Assembly: GCF_000213175.1 (NCBI RefSeq)
Contig: NW_009799104.1
Location: 1,381,214-1,445,213, forward strand
DNA: 64,000 nt
Direction of reading: 5' to 3'
Source: Neurospora tetrasperma FGSC 2508
Taxonomy: Eukaryota; Ascomycota; Sordariomycetes; Sordariales; Sordariaceae
Below the pieces are notes generated by a model. It made no database searches. It had not been told where the DNA came from and saw nothing but the letters and a program-made list of their open reading frames with translations. This document shows positions 42,466 through 55,000 of the stretch, piece after piece. Position 1 is the first letter of the stretch. Each line of letters starts with the position of its first letter. Both the position numbers and the translations under genes were made by a program.

Positions 42466-43692
42466 GATGTTTGTCGTTGTGAGTCGTTGTCTTGAGTGTT
42501 CTTGACGCTTTTGTTGTCGAGAAAAGAAATGAATTCGCTTCGGAGGGAGCGGCATTGTCTAGAGGTATTTATAGTCGAGTGATTGCATCTTGAACGTCGT
42601 TGTTGAATTCATTATACGGCAGTCGTTCTCCTCTCAGTTGGGTATCATCTATCTTGTTCATCCACACATTAATCTTGTTATATGAACGATTGTCGGATCG
42701 TGCTTCCGAACAACAAAGAACAACGCGAAACAGCACTCGTGTCCGGCTTCTCAAGGTGCCTTTGTTTCGGAGCGGGAGGGCTGCATCCCCGGGACCAGTA
42801 GAACAAGGGCGTTGTTTCCGGGTTTCAAGTGAACACAGTTGAGTTATTCTAGAAGACGGGCATTGTTCTGGAAGACGATGTTCGATTCCCCTCGTTGTAT
42901 TGTAGCCGGGATGTTTGGCCTGTCTTAGCTTGGAAATGAAGGACCTGGCCGGCGCGATTACCAGGTGAAACATTGTTGCTGAAGACAAGTGATGTTCATC
43001 TTCACGCCGCTCATCTTCCGAACAGCATTCACGGCTCAGTCATCTTTCCAGATGGCTAGAATACATAGCTCCTCAATAGGTTTAATTATACTCCCGTGTA
43101 TATAGAATAATTCCATTGTTCACGGTGACCACCTAGTCTTGACTTGTCGAAGCCCCATGCTGACCACAAGTGTCGAAAGGACTCGAGGGGCATCAATATA
43201 GTGCCAAAAACACAGCAAAGTTACCGCCAAGTTCAAAGAGCTGTTCACGGCTAAGTCAGGTGTTCTAGCTGACTTATTTATTCAAGCCCAGCTAAGTGGA
43301 CTTGACCGAAAGTGAAGAAGATGAAGAAGAATCCAACACAGTTAGGTATTTCTACCTATAAGGAAAAGGTGCGTGGCAAAATGATATCCATGGGCCGAAG
43401 ATTTATGAAGGCTCGCTCGAGAGAAAGGGTGTTGAGAGGAAGGAGTTTAAAGAGAACGGCATCATGTAACGTCACATTAGAAATAGGAATGCCTTAGAAA
43501 TAGGAGTACATCACAGCATTGCATCTCAGGCTCAATCATCAATGAGTAATCAATCTATTTGCCCTTTATGATCTATGCTGTAAGTCTTTAGCTTTGGTCA
43601 GTAAGAAAATCTACCACTTACTCACAAGCATCTGCTTCTCCACACGCCTCTACGCACTGTATTACCATATCATCCCTAAATTCACCTCACGC
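42466..43692. other. Intergenic region
   Basis: Leader and promoter of the PLLPHE-motif gene on the left, 3' flank of the coiled-coil gene on the right. Frames of up to 139 codons on minus (42569-42988) lie directly in the promoter and have no domain. Mildly AT-rich between 43060 and 43690. No repeat or RNA gene recognised. Confidence 0.5.
42565..42573 (-). promoter_or_regulatory. TATA box (TATAAATAC) of the PLLPHE-motif gene
   Basis: Minus-strand TATAAATAC about 100 bases upstream of the ATG at 42465 and 10 bases upstream of the in-frame ATG at 42555. Its position argues for the downstream start codon. Confidence 0.6.
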
Positions 43693-44646
43693 TTACTCTC
43701 CCCCAGCACTCTTAACTCTCTTCCTCGGCACCGAACAAGGCGAAAGAGCCTTGTCCTCATCATTCATTCTCCCCCTCTTCCGCGTCGAGGGCTTGAACCA
43801 GAAATCATCTGTCCCGTCCCAGTTTTCTTTCTTCTCCCAAAAGTGGGGGTCAAACTCGTAATTGCGCTTACCATCGGTAGGGTGGATTCCCTTTTGTGAG
43901 CCGTACCGAGAATTGCGGTAGGCAGTCATACGCCTAAGGAAGAAGAGGTCATTTTGAGGGGGGAGGTTGTTAGTACGTACCTCGGGAGTGGTAGATGTTG
44001 ATGGGGGATGTACAATCTTGACTGATAGCCTTCTTGTGTGGGAAGGCGCTGGAGGGCGATTAACGGGTTTGTGGTAAGGGAAATGGGGGTTTTGAGATTG
44101 GACAAGGGTTACTTGGGGATCAAGCACTGATGCATTGTTCATGTTAGTAACCGTAGGCGATACTTGTCCCGGCATAACCGCCAGCATCTCCGGGTGTTCG
44201 AGGTAATAGCGGAAATCGTCCTGTCGGCGTTGTGCCATTTGCTGTCCATACGACTTTGGTGGTGGTGAAGGATGTGAATACTCGGCTGATAGGGGGAACA
44301 AGTTAGCAGACGGGATGGGAATGGGAATCGAGGGGGTCTTGAAGCCCAAGCCTTGCTGGCTGAAGACTTGGCGGGCGAACTCCGTCATCTGCGACAAGTC
44401 GTTTTCTAATGTTAGCTGCTCTATTTGAGCTTCGATCAGCTGTTTTTGTAACTCATCTATCTTGAAGTCGCTAACCTCAAGTAAGTCAAAGTCAAGAAGA
44501 GCGCCGGCAGCCTCCCAGAAGTTCCACTCCTTGTATAGGACTCGTAGTTTCTCTTGCTGTACCTTCAGCTGCTTCTCCAAGTTGCAAACGATATCCTTCA
44601 CAGCCCCATGCAGGATGGCAGGAGGGTCAGGATGCATTTCAGACAT
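43693..44646 (-). CDS. Coiled-coil protein with basic tail, function unknown
   Basis: Predicted 317 residues, intronless, starting at an ATG in a good context (ATCACTCACCATGTCTG). Residues about 15-95 form a predicted coiled coil or helical pair, with heptad-like Leu/Ile spacing in IDELQKQLIEAQIEQLTLEN and in the preceding KQLKVQQEKLRVLYKEW. The centre is Pro/Ser/Gln/Asn-rich. The last 80 residues contain a compact, probably conserved block (FFLRRMTAYRNSRYGSQKG, then YEFDPHFWEKKENWDGTDDF) and two basic clusters, RKRGR and PRKRVK, that look like nuclear localisation signals. A splice-like GTACGT...CTTAG pair lies inside (minus strand, about 43933-43979), but its use would shift frame and its branch site is too close to the donor. 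Possibly a nuclear adaptor protein (inference). Confidence 0.75.
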   Translation of the reverse strand: MSEMHPDPPAILHGAVKDIVCNLEKQLKVQQEKLRVLYKEWNFWEAAGALLDFDLLEVSDFKIDELQKQLIEAQIEQLTLENDLSQMTEFARQVFSQQGLGFKTPSIPIPIPSANLFPLSAEYSHPSPPPKSYGQQMAQRRQDDFRYYLEHPEMLAVMPGQVSPTVTNMNNASVLDPQVTLVQSQNPHFPYHKPVNRPPAPSHTRRLSVKIVHPPSTSTTPEVRTNNLPPQNDLFFLRRMTAYRNSRYGSQKGIHPTDGKRNYEFDPHFWEKKENWDGTDDFWFKPSTRKRGRMNDEDKALSPCSVPRKRVKSAGGE

Positions 44647-47600
44647 GGTGAGTGATTTTCGACGAAGTTGGTAGTACTGTTTCAGGCCGTCGCTTGTCGC
44701 ACTCGAGTGAAGTAACGAAAAGTGGTGGAAAGTGGTAGGTATTTACTCGCAGCTTGCAAGCACTTGTCTCCAAGTCGTTGAATTGTTGATGGCCCAGCAA
44801 AGTCTGTTCGTGGTGTCATGGCGATGGCTGTCTTATAATCCTCATCGGATTGAAATGAATAGACAAGCACATTCTCCTTCGGCGGGAGCGTGGACAGCCT
44901 AACAAGGCCATTATGAACAATGGACAATGGACAAAGGTCTCGGCCTGTTCTTTGACCGGACGGGAGCGGATCGTCTTCCGGTGGCTTCAGACATGGTTCG
45001 ACGAGCTTGATCAAAGTAGCATACGGCCACACGGTGAGACGAATGAAGAGACAAAGGAGTGACAGTATTGAACAGACTGAGAGAACCGAAGGTTAAAGTT
45101 GAGTGTGCCGTGAACAGAATTGAAATGCAAGAAGGAAGGCTAAAGGACCGCACAGGTGGAAGCGTCCTGGAGCTGATAACGAATGGCATGCAACCGCCAA
45201 CAGATGGCAGACTTGGCAAACGATGAGATACCCAAACTTGTCACATGCCTCACGGTGATTGGATGAACCGGGTAAGCGAGCCGGAAGAACTTCCGGTCTC
45301 CGATTGGTTGCTTAGGCAAAAGGGACGGCAGGCACAGCAGGCTCGGACTCTGCAGGGGCAGTCACGACACACTGACAGTCTGTGAACATTGACTGGAGAG
45401 AAGCATTTCTTCATGAAAACGCGTGTGCGCTTGCCGAACCTCCTGGACAACGACTTTGAGGATCTGTCGTGATTGAAACAGCAGATCAGCTTTGGGCAGC
45501 TGTTAGACACCGACAACTCACAGGCTCGAGGTGCAGAGCAGGGCGGGCACTTGCCCCGTCGTGCCACTTGAGCTCGTGACGTTGAATCCATTCCATCCTC
45601 TTTTCAGCCCGCCTGGACCTGGACTCCTCGGGCACTCAACTCCTTGACTCCCGTCTTGGAGCCGCGGGGCTTCCCCTCAGACTGGCTGTGCAACCTCGAG
45701 AGACAACAACCACACTAGGTACCCCCCAACCTGCTGAAGTGCGACATTCGGCACAATCCGACATGTGAAAGTCATCACCATCAAGGTACACCAAGTCACA
45801 CCATGACAAACTTCCATGCCAGTTTCCGTGATGGATACGGGAATGCCAGCAGGGTCGCTTCACGTGAAAAGGTTGCTTCGCGACGTCGCTCGGGTCGGCA
45901 TTTGAGATGTGCAGCGTCCCTCATAGAAATGCCATTATTGCTCCCAGATAATGACAGGGCATCCATCTCTCTCGATTTGCATCTGACAGCGATTCCCGGC
46001 GACGACCGTGGTAGCGCTGAAACCTCCGGACCCTGTTTGCGTTCCCAATGATGGCATCACCAGCCCGTCCACCCCGTCCTGACGCTTCATCCTTCAACCT
46101 CTTTTTCTGTTTGAGATAAACAAGACGGACTCACGGGCCGCCCCTGCTACACACCACAGTGGTCACTGCATATTGTCTAAAACAATGCAGGTGCAATCAC
46201 TGGCACCCACGAAAATTCAAATGAACAAAAGCCAGCGACATCGGATGGCGCAATATCACAGACATTTCCCATGCGTCTTGGCTGCAACCTAACCCGCCTT
46301 GGTTTGTGATGCTGAGAAGTTTTCCGAGTCAATATTTCCATTTTAGAAGAGCAGACAGCCCACCATCCACCCGCCCTCACGAGTTCACTCGAGTTCACCG
46401 CTAACGGCGCCCTTCCCATTGCACCATTGCTCACATTGCTGGACAACGTGATAAACGGCGAGCTCGTGGCAATTCCCCACACTCTCAGTCTTTTCCTTTT
46501 CCATTAACCGCTCCCTAACGTTGATGTCAAAGATTTTCCATTTCCCCAGCCTCTTTTCTCTGCATAATCGAAACAGCTATCTTTATTTTATTGGCGACGT
46601 GCAGCAGAGTTGGATAATTTCAACCCCACGGTCTGACTCACAAACATCCCCGAAAATTTTTGCGATCTTTTTTTTTTCCCCCGCGAGGTCAGCGCCCTTG
46701 CAGTTTTTTTGCAGTTCTCTTGCAGCATCGAGGGGTACTGCAGCAGTTCGATCGAGTGAGCAGATAGCTCTACGGACGAGTGGACAAATCACAGCGGCCA
46801 TTGGACCTCCGGCTCCGTTCACGAGCTCCACCGGCCGCCCCGCTCTCCGCTCCCGGCACTCAACGTGCATTGCAACGGGCATTGCAACTCACTTTCAAGA
46901 CCTAAGAAAAGGCCCTGGCCGACCGACCGACCCGGGCTTGTCCGACTCCCTGTCGAGACAACGCTCAAGGCCCTGTCTCTCTGCGGCCTGACCGCCTCTT
47001 GGGATCCAATCCCATCGTCGACTGTTGCTCAACAGATGCACCCGCGATACCCAAATCGTCCAAGCTGCGATTCGCGCCTCGGTCACCGGATGGAACTGGT
47101 GGAATTCGCCCACAACGTCACCATCACTGACTGTGGACTGACTGACTGACGTTCCCGATCAGCAGAACGTCGACGAACGGATAAGCAAAGTGGACATTAA
47201 CCGATACACAATCACCAACAGCTCCCGACCCCTCGTAGGTAGAGGTAATCTCATCTCTAACCGCTAGGATAGATAGAACCGCTAGAACCGCCAGCCGTTA
47301 CGTCGACGGAGCCTTCCTTTTTGCCTTTTTGGAGCCCGGAGGACCATCCGCTTGGACGGGCCGAACCTCGATCAGTGCTCCCCCAGCTTTACAAGTGAAA
47401 AATTTCCAGCCGCCTTCTCGAATTAATTTCTTTTCGTCTTGGCTACTTCAAACTGGGGGTCCCCAAGAGAGGTTGCTTTTCTGCTGCAGTCCAGGGTCGG
47501 CTGCATCCCGCTAACGCGCTTCCCCGGCAGACCTTCCTGTTCACACGCTGCCCCTTTCTGCCAATGGGACTTTTGGCCTTGTTGTCACAAGTGGCTCCCT

Positions 47601-47985
47601 CTCCAATTCAGCAAGCTCATTCGCCCATCCCCAGGCTTCCCTGCTGCGAACGCTTCCAGGGTTTTGCTGGTGATTTCGGTCATCCTGCCCCAAATATACG
47701 CCGGCGTCTTGTCTTCCTGGATCCAAGACAAGGCCCAGACCAACACGCGATCGCTGACCGCAACTTTTGGGCTCACAAGTGCTACAAGTGCCCTTTCCCA
47801 AGTCCGACAAATATACCTCTAGGAATCCCTGCCAACGATCGAAGCTTTAAGAAAAAGGGCCCATCCACCCCCGTCCGGCTCCAGCACCGTTGTTTATTTA
47901 TCGTGGGTGGCCTCCGGACCTCTTCGAGGGTTCCCAGCCTGCTTTATGCTCCAACAGAGGTCACACATTAGCATCTATACACACC
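44647..47985. other. Intergenic region with long leader of the downstream gene
   Basis: About 3.3 kb. 44647-45250 is leader/promoter of the coiled-coil gene; frames of 100-116 codons there lack ATG starts or domains. 45250-47150 has no supported frame; T-rich runs occur at 46668-46679. From 47150 to 47985 the plus strand is C/T- and CA-rich and is probably the leader of the next gene. A frame on minus at 46177-46482 was examined and not called. Confidence 0.5.
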
Positions 47986-48792
47986 ATGGCTACTCAGCTG
48001 TCCTGTGACCGCCCGCACTCCCGTGTGAGCATGGTATCCAACCAGACATATCATAGCTTCAACGACATCGAATCTCATGAACCCGAAGTCACCTCGCAAC
48101 AAACCACCATCGTCTGCCATGCTCCTCTCTCAAAAACTCTTAGTGAGGACCGTCCTCCACCGCCCATCCAGGAAATGCGTCGCCAAGATTCCGGCTACGC
48201 ATCTATTCAACGCAAAGAATCTCGCTCGTCGTGCCACCTATCATCTACCCTCTCGGCGCCTTCCACTTCAGCCAAGCGGCGCTCAAGACCAGCCGTCCAA
48301 CGATCCTCAACCGACACAACCCCCGGCACTCGCTCGAGCAGGAAAGCTGGCAAGACCGTCTCACATCGTCGGTCTTACCAGTGTCGTCCAACCCAGTCTC
48401 AGCAGCCAGTGACGTATTTTGAGTTCCCTGTCTTCACCACCTCGAACCCCGAATATGCCATCGACGAGGCCGAGGTGAATGAGGACGAGTCCGCGCAGAC
48501 ACATGTTCATCCCCTACCACCGCAGACAACACACTATTGGACCAGCGACTCTACCAGGAGGATGGAATATGCGGCTATCGATGCTGCCAGCCGGGGCGTG
48601 CGCGGATGGTTCATGCGTCACATTGTGCCAGAATGCGTAGTGCCTCCCAGCAAGAGGCATGTTGGATTTGAGGACGACCGAGGGAGCGTGGTGCGGTACC
48701 GTCTGGACCTTGAGGAGGACGACGCAGAGAAGACTGATGATCGTAGTGATCGGAGGCGCAAGAGTTGGTGGCTCAGCATATTCAGGCGATGA
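47986..48792 (+). CDS. Conserved hypothetical fungal protein
   Basis: Predicted 268 residues, intronless. The frame is open from 47890, but the ATG at 47986 has a strong context (ACACACCATGGC) and is chosen. The N-terminal 140 residues are Ser/Thr/Arg-rich and disordered, with potential phosphorylation sites (RRQDSGYAS). An ordered C-terminal block at about 180-250 reads MEYAAIDAASRGVRGWFMRH, then IVPECVVPPSKRHVGFEDD and VVRYRLDLEED, with an acidic and then basic end (RRRKSWWLSIFRR). The amphipathic, Trp-rich C-terminus could contact membranes (inference). This C-terminal block seems familiar from other ascomycetes, but I cannot name a family. Confidence 0.78.
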   Translation: MATQLSCDRPHSRVSMVSNQTYHSFNDIESHEPEVTSQQTTIVCHAPLSKTLSEDRPPPPIQEMRRQDSGYASIQRKESRSSCHLSSTLSAPSTSAKRRSRPAVQRSSTDTTPGTRSSRKAGKTVSHRRSYQCRPTQSQQPVTYFEFPVFTTSNPEYAIDEAEVNEDESAQTHVHPLPPQTTHYWTSDSTRRMEYAAIDAASRGVRGWFMRHIVPECVVPPSKRHVGFEDDRGSVVRYRLDLEEDDAEKTDDRSDRRRKSWWLSIFRR

Positions 48793-49054
48793 ACATTTCT
48801 ACCTGTGCCTCAACAACTTCGCCTTCCTACCGTCGAGATATCGACATGGAGCACACACATACACGAAAGAAGTGGCGCATTTGCATTTATCGGTCAAAGC
48901 GGGCGTTATCAGCAGCACTTTTCAGCATCGATTCGGCGACTATCATCCACCAACAGGCGTATTATACCCTTAATTTGGCTTCATGTAACTTTCAAGCATT
49001 TTTATCGACATGCTGGCCGACGTCGATAGTTCGGATCGACCCCCTCAACCTTGG

Positions 49055-49074
49055 TTTTTTTTTTTTTTTTTTTT
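49055..49074 (+). repeat. T20 homopolymer
   Basis: Uninterrupted run of 20 T about 260 bases downstream of the hypothetical gene's stop codon, probably in or near its 3' UTR. Confidence 0.9.
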
Positions 49075-50116
49075 GGGCATCACATCATGGAGAATTTGTA
49101 CTTTTTTTTGGCGGCATTTTATGCGGAGTTTACAATTGTTTACGGATTATTATTGGAGGAAATAGCATAGGGATGATCATAACGATAATTTGCTTACCGG
49201 AGTATATTGGGCTGGATTTGCAAAGGAAAACCACGTCAATCCTACCTCTACTGAGAGAAGCATCAGGGAAAGAGGACACACTGGAGAGTGGGGTTGAAGG
49301 ACAAGCCTAGTTGGAAACAACAGCCAAGACCTAGCCTTCAACGACGGGAACTTAGCGACGAATGTTTTGTTATTGTCTTAATGATCTAATCACTGAATGA
49401 AATTGGAAGGGATTCGCTTATTTGCAAACACTTTATCTGCAGGATTGATACTAGCCTTCTATATCTTCTAGTGAACACTGACATTCATTTTTTCTTCCAT
49501 CAGGGCACCATTGAAACTCTATACCTTTGTTACACGTTTACATGCTGGCTGATCTTCCAACGCCTCACAGAATGATGTATACAGCTGTTGCATACCTCGC
49601 GCGGTGAGCTCCGAAGGACAGCATTGTCACACCTCACTGATATTCTCCCGATTCATTGCACCGACCTGTCATCCTCCTGATCGTTGTCACCTAGAAAGCT
49701 AGGTCCACGCTACGTGTAGCCGCGTAGCTGGCCTCAGACACTGGCAGCTTCGTGTCACCCTTCCATCACACGATTCACCAAGGTAATAATACACAAACAG
49801 AAGAGAACAAGGGTTATTCGACAAAACAATCGGTCACTCCGCTCTCCTCAACTTCACGTTCAACCGTACAAACCGGCAAAACCAGGCACAGACCGGTAAA
49901 CCGGCAACGCGGCACAACTCAATGGCACATTAGCACGTGGCAGGCACGTTTTTTTTCCTTTTTTCCCATTGTGTCGTTTCATTGTTTTGATTGAACCGGT
50001 TGGACCGAACGACGACAACGGTTTGGACCCCTGTACCTTACCTCGTTTACCCTGATTGTTTAGTGTAATCCTGTTAGTGCACAATGTACAGGGGTATCTT
50101 CCAAGGCACAAAGAGA

Positions 50117-50129
50117 GGGGGGGGGGGGG
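50117..50129 (+). repeat. G13 homopolymer
   Basis: Thirteen consecutive G in otherwise balanced sequence. The run is long enough to fold into G-quadruplex or slipped structures. Confidence 0.9.
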
Positions 50130-51460
50130 CTGATCTACCGCTTACGCTCCCTGTACATCAATCTCCTTCAGCTCTGTTAGCTCGATACTTACTCACAGAG
50201 GTTCTCAACTATGGAAGCTCTGGGTGGTTCTGGCGATTTTGCATAGGCCGGAATAAAGGAAATTTGTGTGCAGGTGTTCAGATCCTTTCTGTTAACTCGT
50301 TGTTAACAAAGTTAGGTACATTGAGCCAATTATAGCGTGTAAATGGACGTGGCATGCCTTGCAAATCCCCTGTCATTCCCTTGTAAGAAAACGGAGAGAC
50401 GCGTCCCGCACTAACAGTATTTTAAGCATCGATGTACATGTATGTACGTACCTACAATACTGTGTGCCCCTGTGTCCGTCCGACGACGATGATGACGAAC
50501 AACGACGATCATCACCATCTCATGGAAGGTTGGGAAAAAGAAGAAAAAAAAGGAGAAAACGGGGTTCTCTCTCGGTTCTCGAATGCCGTTGATCTACGGA
50601 ATCTTGTTTCTCATCCATCGTTCCATTTTGAGATACTTTTGTGGGTTCTTGCTCTTTTGTTGGGGATGTGCCGGCACGTACATACCTACACGTGTACATA
50701 CCTAGTGTACGTCAACGAAATAGTCTAAATGATGGGGGGACATTCAGGGGGGGTTCAGGGGTACCATAACCGGCACCAGCCACCGCCCACCAGGCAGGCA
50801 GGTAGACACTGGGCAATTAGAAAGTCAGTCAGGGGCTTACAGGTTTAACAGTTCAAGATTTGCGATCAGGGCTATAACAGAGGAAATCATTGTCAAAAAG
50901 AGGTCGCCAGCCAGGCAGAAGCTGGGTTGGTCAGTGTCATGAAGTGTGCTTGATAGGTAGAGAGAGGTAGGGGCTTAAACGACACTCCCTTTTCACGAGA
51001 CTAAGAAAAGAGGGGATGGTCTTGAGAGATGTTGAGGCTGTTGGAGGGCGTGCTAAGTTAAGTATTCCCTTTCTGTGAGTCTTTGTTTTGTATGCTGGCG
51101 TGATAGTTTGTATCCACGCAGCTACTTCCTTAGATTCTCCGTATCGGGCTCCAAACCACCAGCTTTCTCTCTCTCACCATATACTATTGGACTCTCCTCT
51201 TCCTCGCAGCTATAGGTCCTTTTTTTCCCTTTGTCATGGTCTTGAATATACTCCTTCCTATTCTTTTTTTCTCTCCCTCGCAGCTCACATCAACCCTCAC
51301 GTATTACCCATTTCCCTCTAGAACGTCCCAGGACGTAGAACAGCCATTAACTGCTTCCCCTCGTTTTCCATTCCACTTGTCCCTACAGCAATGCAATCCC
51401 TCGTTACTCCCTGATCAAGCCTTTCCTACAATCTCCATTCCTCTTCTATCCATCCTTTGT

Positions 51461-51473
51461 CCCCCCCCCCCCC
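51461..51473 (+). repeat. C13 homopolymer within a pyrimidine-rich region
   Basis: Thirteen consecutive C in a pyrimidine-rich stretch (about 51130-51500). Its complement is a G13 run, comparable with the run 1.3 kb to the left. Confidence 0.9.
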
Positions 51474-52062
51474 TTCTTCCCTCAGCTACTTCTTCCCACT
51501 ACTTCCAGTGCTGCTTCCACTAGCGCTGAAGCTCGAAGTCGACCCCAAACCAGACGAGCTTGACCCGGAGGAACTGCTTGGCGTTGGGACGCTGATGGTG
51601 ATTGTGGGGAGGAAAACGGGGATTATGGGGGTGTTTCTTCGGGGCTGCGACATCGTACTGTCGCCTGGGATGATGATGTCGGGGCGTCTCAGCTGTCTCT
51701 AGTGTCGTACGGTTGGAGGTGAGTCGCTACTGGCGGGAAGCTGGTCTGGGAGTCCTCCCGAAGGGTGACCCGAAATCTCGACGGGCGGATGCTTGTTGAA
51801 TTTCCTACGGTATTCTCTTGTTGCTTCAGAGATTAGTGGGTGGGTGTCTGCAATTGAGATCACGATGGTGCTTCGTTAGGTACTGAAAGATTGAGGGCGT
51901 CGATGCAAAGTCACGGTGGTTCTTGCCTAGATAGATATTTGTCCCTCCAATCTTTTAAATTTTTTATTTTTGCATGGCTCATGTTTGGAGATGAGGGCAG
52001 GAGCGATACGTGATCGTGAGCCACGACGCGATGGCTGCGTTTGCTCCAAATGTGGCGTTCTC

Positions 52063-52082
52063 CGTTCGTTCGTTCGTTCGTT
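52063..52082 (+). repeat. (CGTT)5 microsatellite
   Basis: Five perfect CGTT units in the large spacer. Confidence 0.95.
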
Positions 52083-55000
52083 TGAGAAAGTTTTGGATGC
52101 GGTCACGAGAATTTGTACCAGTAATCAAGACTGCGTGATCTCAACCTCATACCAGTAGCACATTGGTAACCTTAATCAAGTAGGTAGCCGTCATTTTCTA
52201 CTTGTTTGTGAATTTTCAGTCCGTCGTTTAACATCAACACCAACATCATCGCCGTTCGGGGCGCCTAATCCGTCGGTCATTGATATACCAAGAGTGCGAC
52301 GTTCTCGGATCGCAAGAAACAAACGCGTTCATTATGAATTACAGGCTGCAGAATGGGACGGCTGGTATAGGTTGCAAAGACCGACGCGATGCTGCTAACC
52401 GCTGCTATGCTTTTCGCGAGACTGGTCACTGGCCAGTTTCCATCGCAGCTCCTATCGCACCGAAGAATGGATGCTTGAAGATATTGATGAGCCATAGATA
52501 CGGGAGTCATGCCCGGGCTGCATTTCATAGCTTTCAGGACAGACGGATTGAACTTGACCAGCGATCGTTGTCGAAGCATACGGACATATTTCTTTCGTTT
52601 GCTGCAGGGTCCAAATCCTTGTCCGGTGAGGACGACTGCACTGCGAACGTGATGGCCGAAGGAAGTGACGTTGCGATAGGCTTGGGAGAAAGAAGGGACC
52701 AGGGGACGAGCAAGGATGGTCGTTGTCCACGATGCATCCACACTTCGACGACGAACCAGGGTAGTCATGACATAAAATTATACGCTAAGCGATGCCAAGA
52801 TCTCATGATAGCTTCATTATCGTTAACGTTTCTTCATCTCATGATGCATGCAAAAGAAAGCATGGCGGCTGTTTGCTTCGCCCCAGAACCAAAAAGTGCA
52901 AAAAAGTTGCAAAAAATTAAGTGCCAAGAGCAGGGATCGAACGGCTGACGTACGCGAGATGGAAGGGAGTAGAAGAGCCCTATTTTGCATAGCCGGAAGA
53001 CGCCATCTCAAGAAGTACTTCCCTGGAGTTCCCCCCGCCGTCAGGGGACCTTAGGCTACGTTTGTAGCGGTCGTGGGCGGTCGTAGGCGGTTGCGAGGGA
53101 GTCATCGGCGTCCCCTCGGGGGCGGGGGCTCCAAAGCATGTGGTGCACAACCCTCTGTACACAAGTGCAATGAGAGCTCAGCACACCACACCGCTCGACC
53201 ACGCTGCCACTTGTCTGTGTTGAATATCTGTTGACTTGGGGTCACTTATTAACCCCCATTCGAGGTCATTCTGGGTTCACCTCGTGCACACCACAGCCAC
53301 ACAGCCACGCGGCATGTGCCCTTCATGTCTGCAAGCCTTGAACTGCCGCGCCACGATGCTGGAAACAGAAAGTTTGTTCTCCGTCGACCTGTTGGCAGTC
53401 TTATTTCCACTGATGGCGACAGCAATACCCAACAACGCATCGCAAGTTGGAAGAAATGAAGAGTGCAAAAAGACCAGCAGTTAGGAGTCATCGCGACAAG
53501 TGCAGCAAACGGTCGAGCCTTGAAGACGAGGGCAAGTGCAGACTTGACAAACTTCCCTTCCAAACGATTGATCCGACGTAGTGACTAAGTCAAGTGGCAT
53601 CATTCAGTTGTAATGCTGATTTGCAGATTGTGGCCCGGGGCAAAACTCAACACAAGGTACTTGGAAGTTGCGACTCGGATACAGTATCAGTCGTTTACGC
53701 CTGATGGCTTCCACTTCGTGCTTTGACGTGTCTCCTTCCATCTCAATGATGAGCAAGAGTGAGCAGAAGCAGGAACGAGAACGGCAAGTGCCTTCCTTCT
53801 TGGCCTATCACGTTGCTATCCGTATCTTGCCGACGGATTCTTCACGGACAGCTTCGTCAGTCATGGAGTTGAGGCACCCCTCGCCCTTAGAGCACAAGCA
53901 CTGCACTTGCCTCCTGGAGATTGAAGAGGAATCCATGGTTTCTTTGGATCCCGCGCATTTGGTAATTCCGATCGTGGAACCGTCTGGTGTTTTTGTCGGA
54001 TTGGAAATTGAAGGCTTTCCCCTCAATGGAAGTATCCTTCATGTCAATAACTACCGGTATCCCACAAATTCATCATCTACCAGCCATAGAAGTTATGATC
54101 AAGATCCATAATCTTGGTGTTGTATACTCCTCTCCATTTCCCTTCACCCGAGAAAATCTCAGTCCTCAGTGTCCGCTGAGTGTTGACCTTCCTCGTCGTC
54201 GTCAACTCCTTCCCACGAGTGGCCCGGTGGGTGTCCTCCATCCCTGCATGAACAAGGGTTTCCCTTCCTATAAGTGGAGTAGCAACAGAAGAGGGTCTCT
54301 CTTCTTCTTGCTAACCATCTTTGCGTGATACGCCCAGCAAACATGATGTTGTGCAGTTATTGGTTAGGAAGGATACTAAGTTTGACCCACCTCGTTGGTG
54401 CGAGATGGAAGGAAGATCGGAAACTGGCCTCTGCCAGGCCCGGAGAATACATTTTCTCGCTTTGGACTCCAGGTTTCTTTACCTCTCCCTTTTGCCAGAC
54501 TGTTTTGGCTCTTCAGTCGGCTTGCCGGCTTACTGGCCAGCATCAAGGAAATGCTTTGTGCTGCTCTCAGGCTTGAACAGCTCAGCGAATCTGGCCACCC
54601 AATATGCGCCGTTGAACACTCGCTAACATTCCTGGTGGGACTATAATTTTCTCGATTTAGAACAAAAATGGAAGACCTCAGGAAGCCGGTATCCAAATTG
54701 AGGTCTTGCCAAGATGCCCAACGGCCCAAAGGAAGAGGGCAAGTACAACGTTGAAGGGACTTGGAGAGCCTCCCGGTTTCGTTGGCCAATCATCAGCCTG
54801 ACTCCCACTCAAATGATCGTCATTACCATTGCACCAATACAAGATCAGCACAGAAACGCAAGATCCGTCACATCACGCCGTTCAAGTTGATGGCGATACA
54901 ATTTGAAAACTGTGCGTACAAGCTTTTCACTCTTTCGATACCCCAGCAAGGACCAGCGAGGGCCGGCGAATTGTCGGTATCCGAAGCATCGAAGGAAAGG

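Noticed and set aside
42880-42905. GTTCGATTCCC resembling a Pol III B-box
   Set aside because: Flanking bases do not form a T-stem and no A-box is found upstream.
43933-43979. Possible 47-bp intron in the coiled-coil gene (minus strand GTACGT...CTTAG)
   Set aside because: Too short, branch-like ACTAAC only a few bases from the donor, and removal would break the downstream conserved-looking frame.
44682-45032. 116-codon minus-strand frame upstream of the coiled-coil gene
   Set aside because: Begins at a GTG, lies in the expected leader/promoter, and no splice path joins it to the coiled-coil frame.
52334-52948. 204-codon plus-strand frame fully overlapped by a 163-codon minus-strand frame
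   Set aside because: Both strands open together, no domain, no leader-like sequence, and the end overlaps the tRNA-like fragment; likely chance.
52900-53007. tRNA-like 3' half on the minus strand (TTCGATC box near 52935 followed by T-runs)
   Set aside because: The T-stem does not pair, no A-box or matching acceptor 5' strand is found within 100 bases, so no cloverleaf forms; at most a tRNA-derived fragment.
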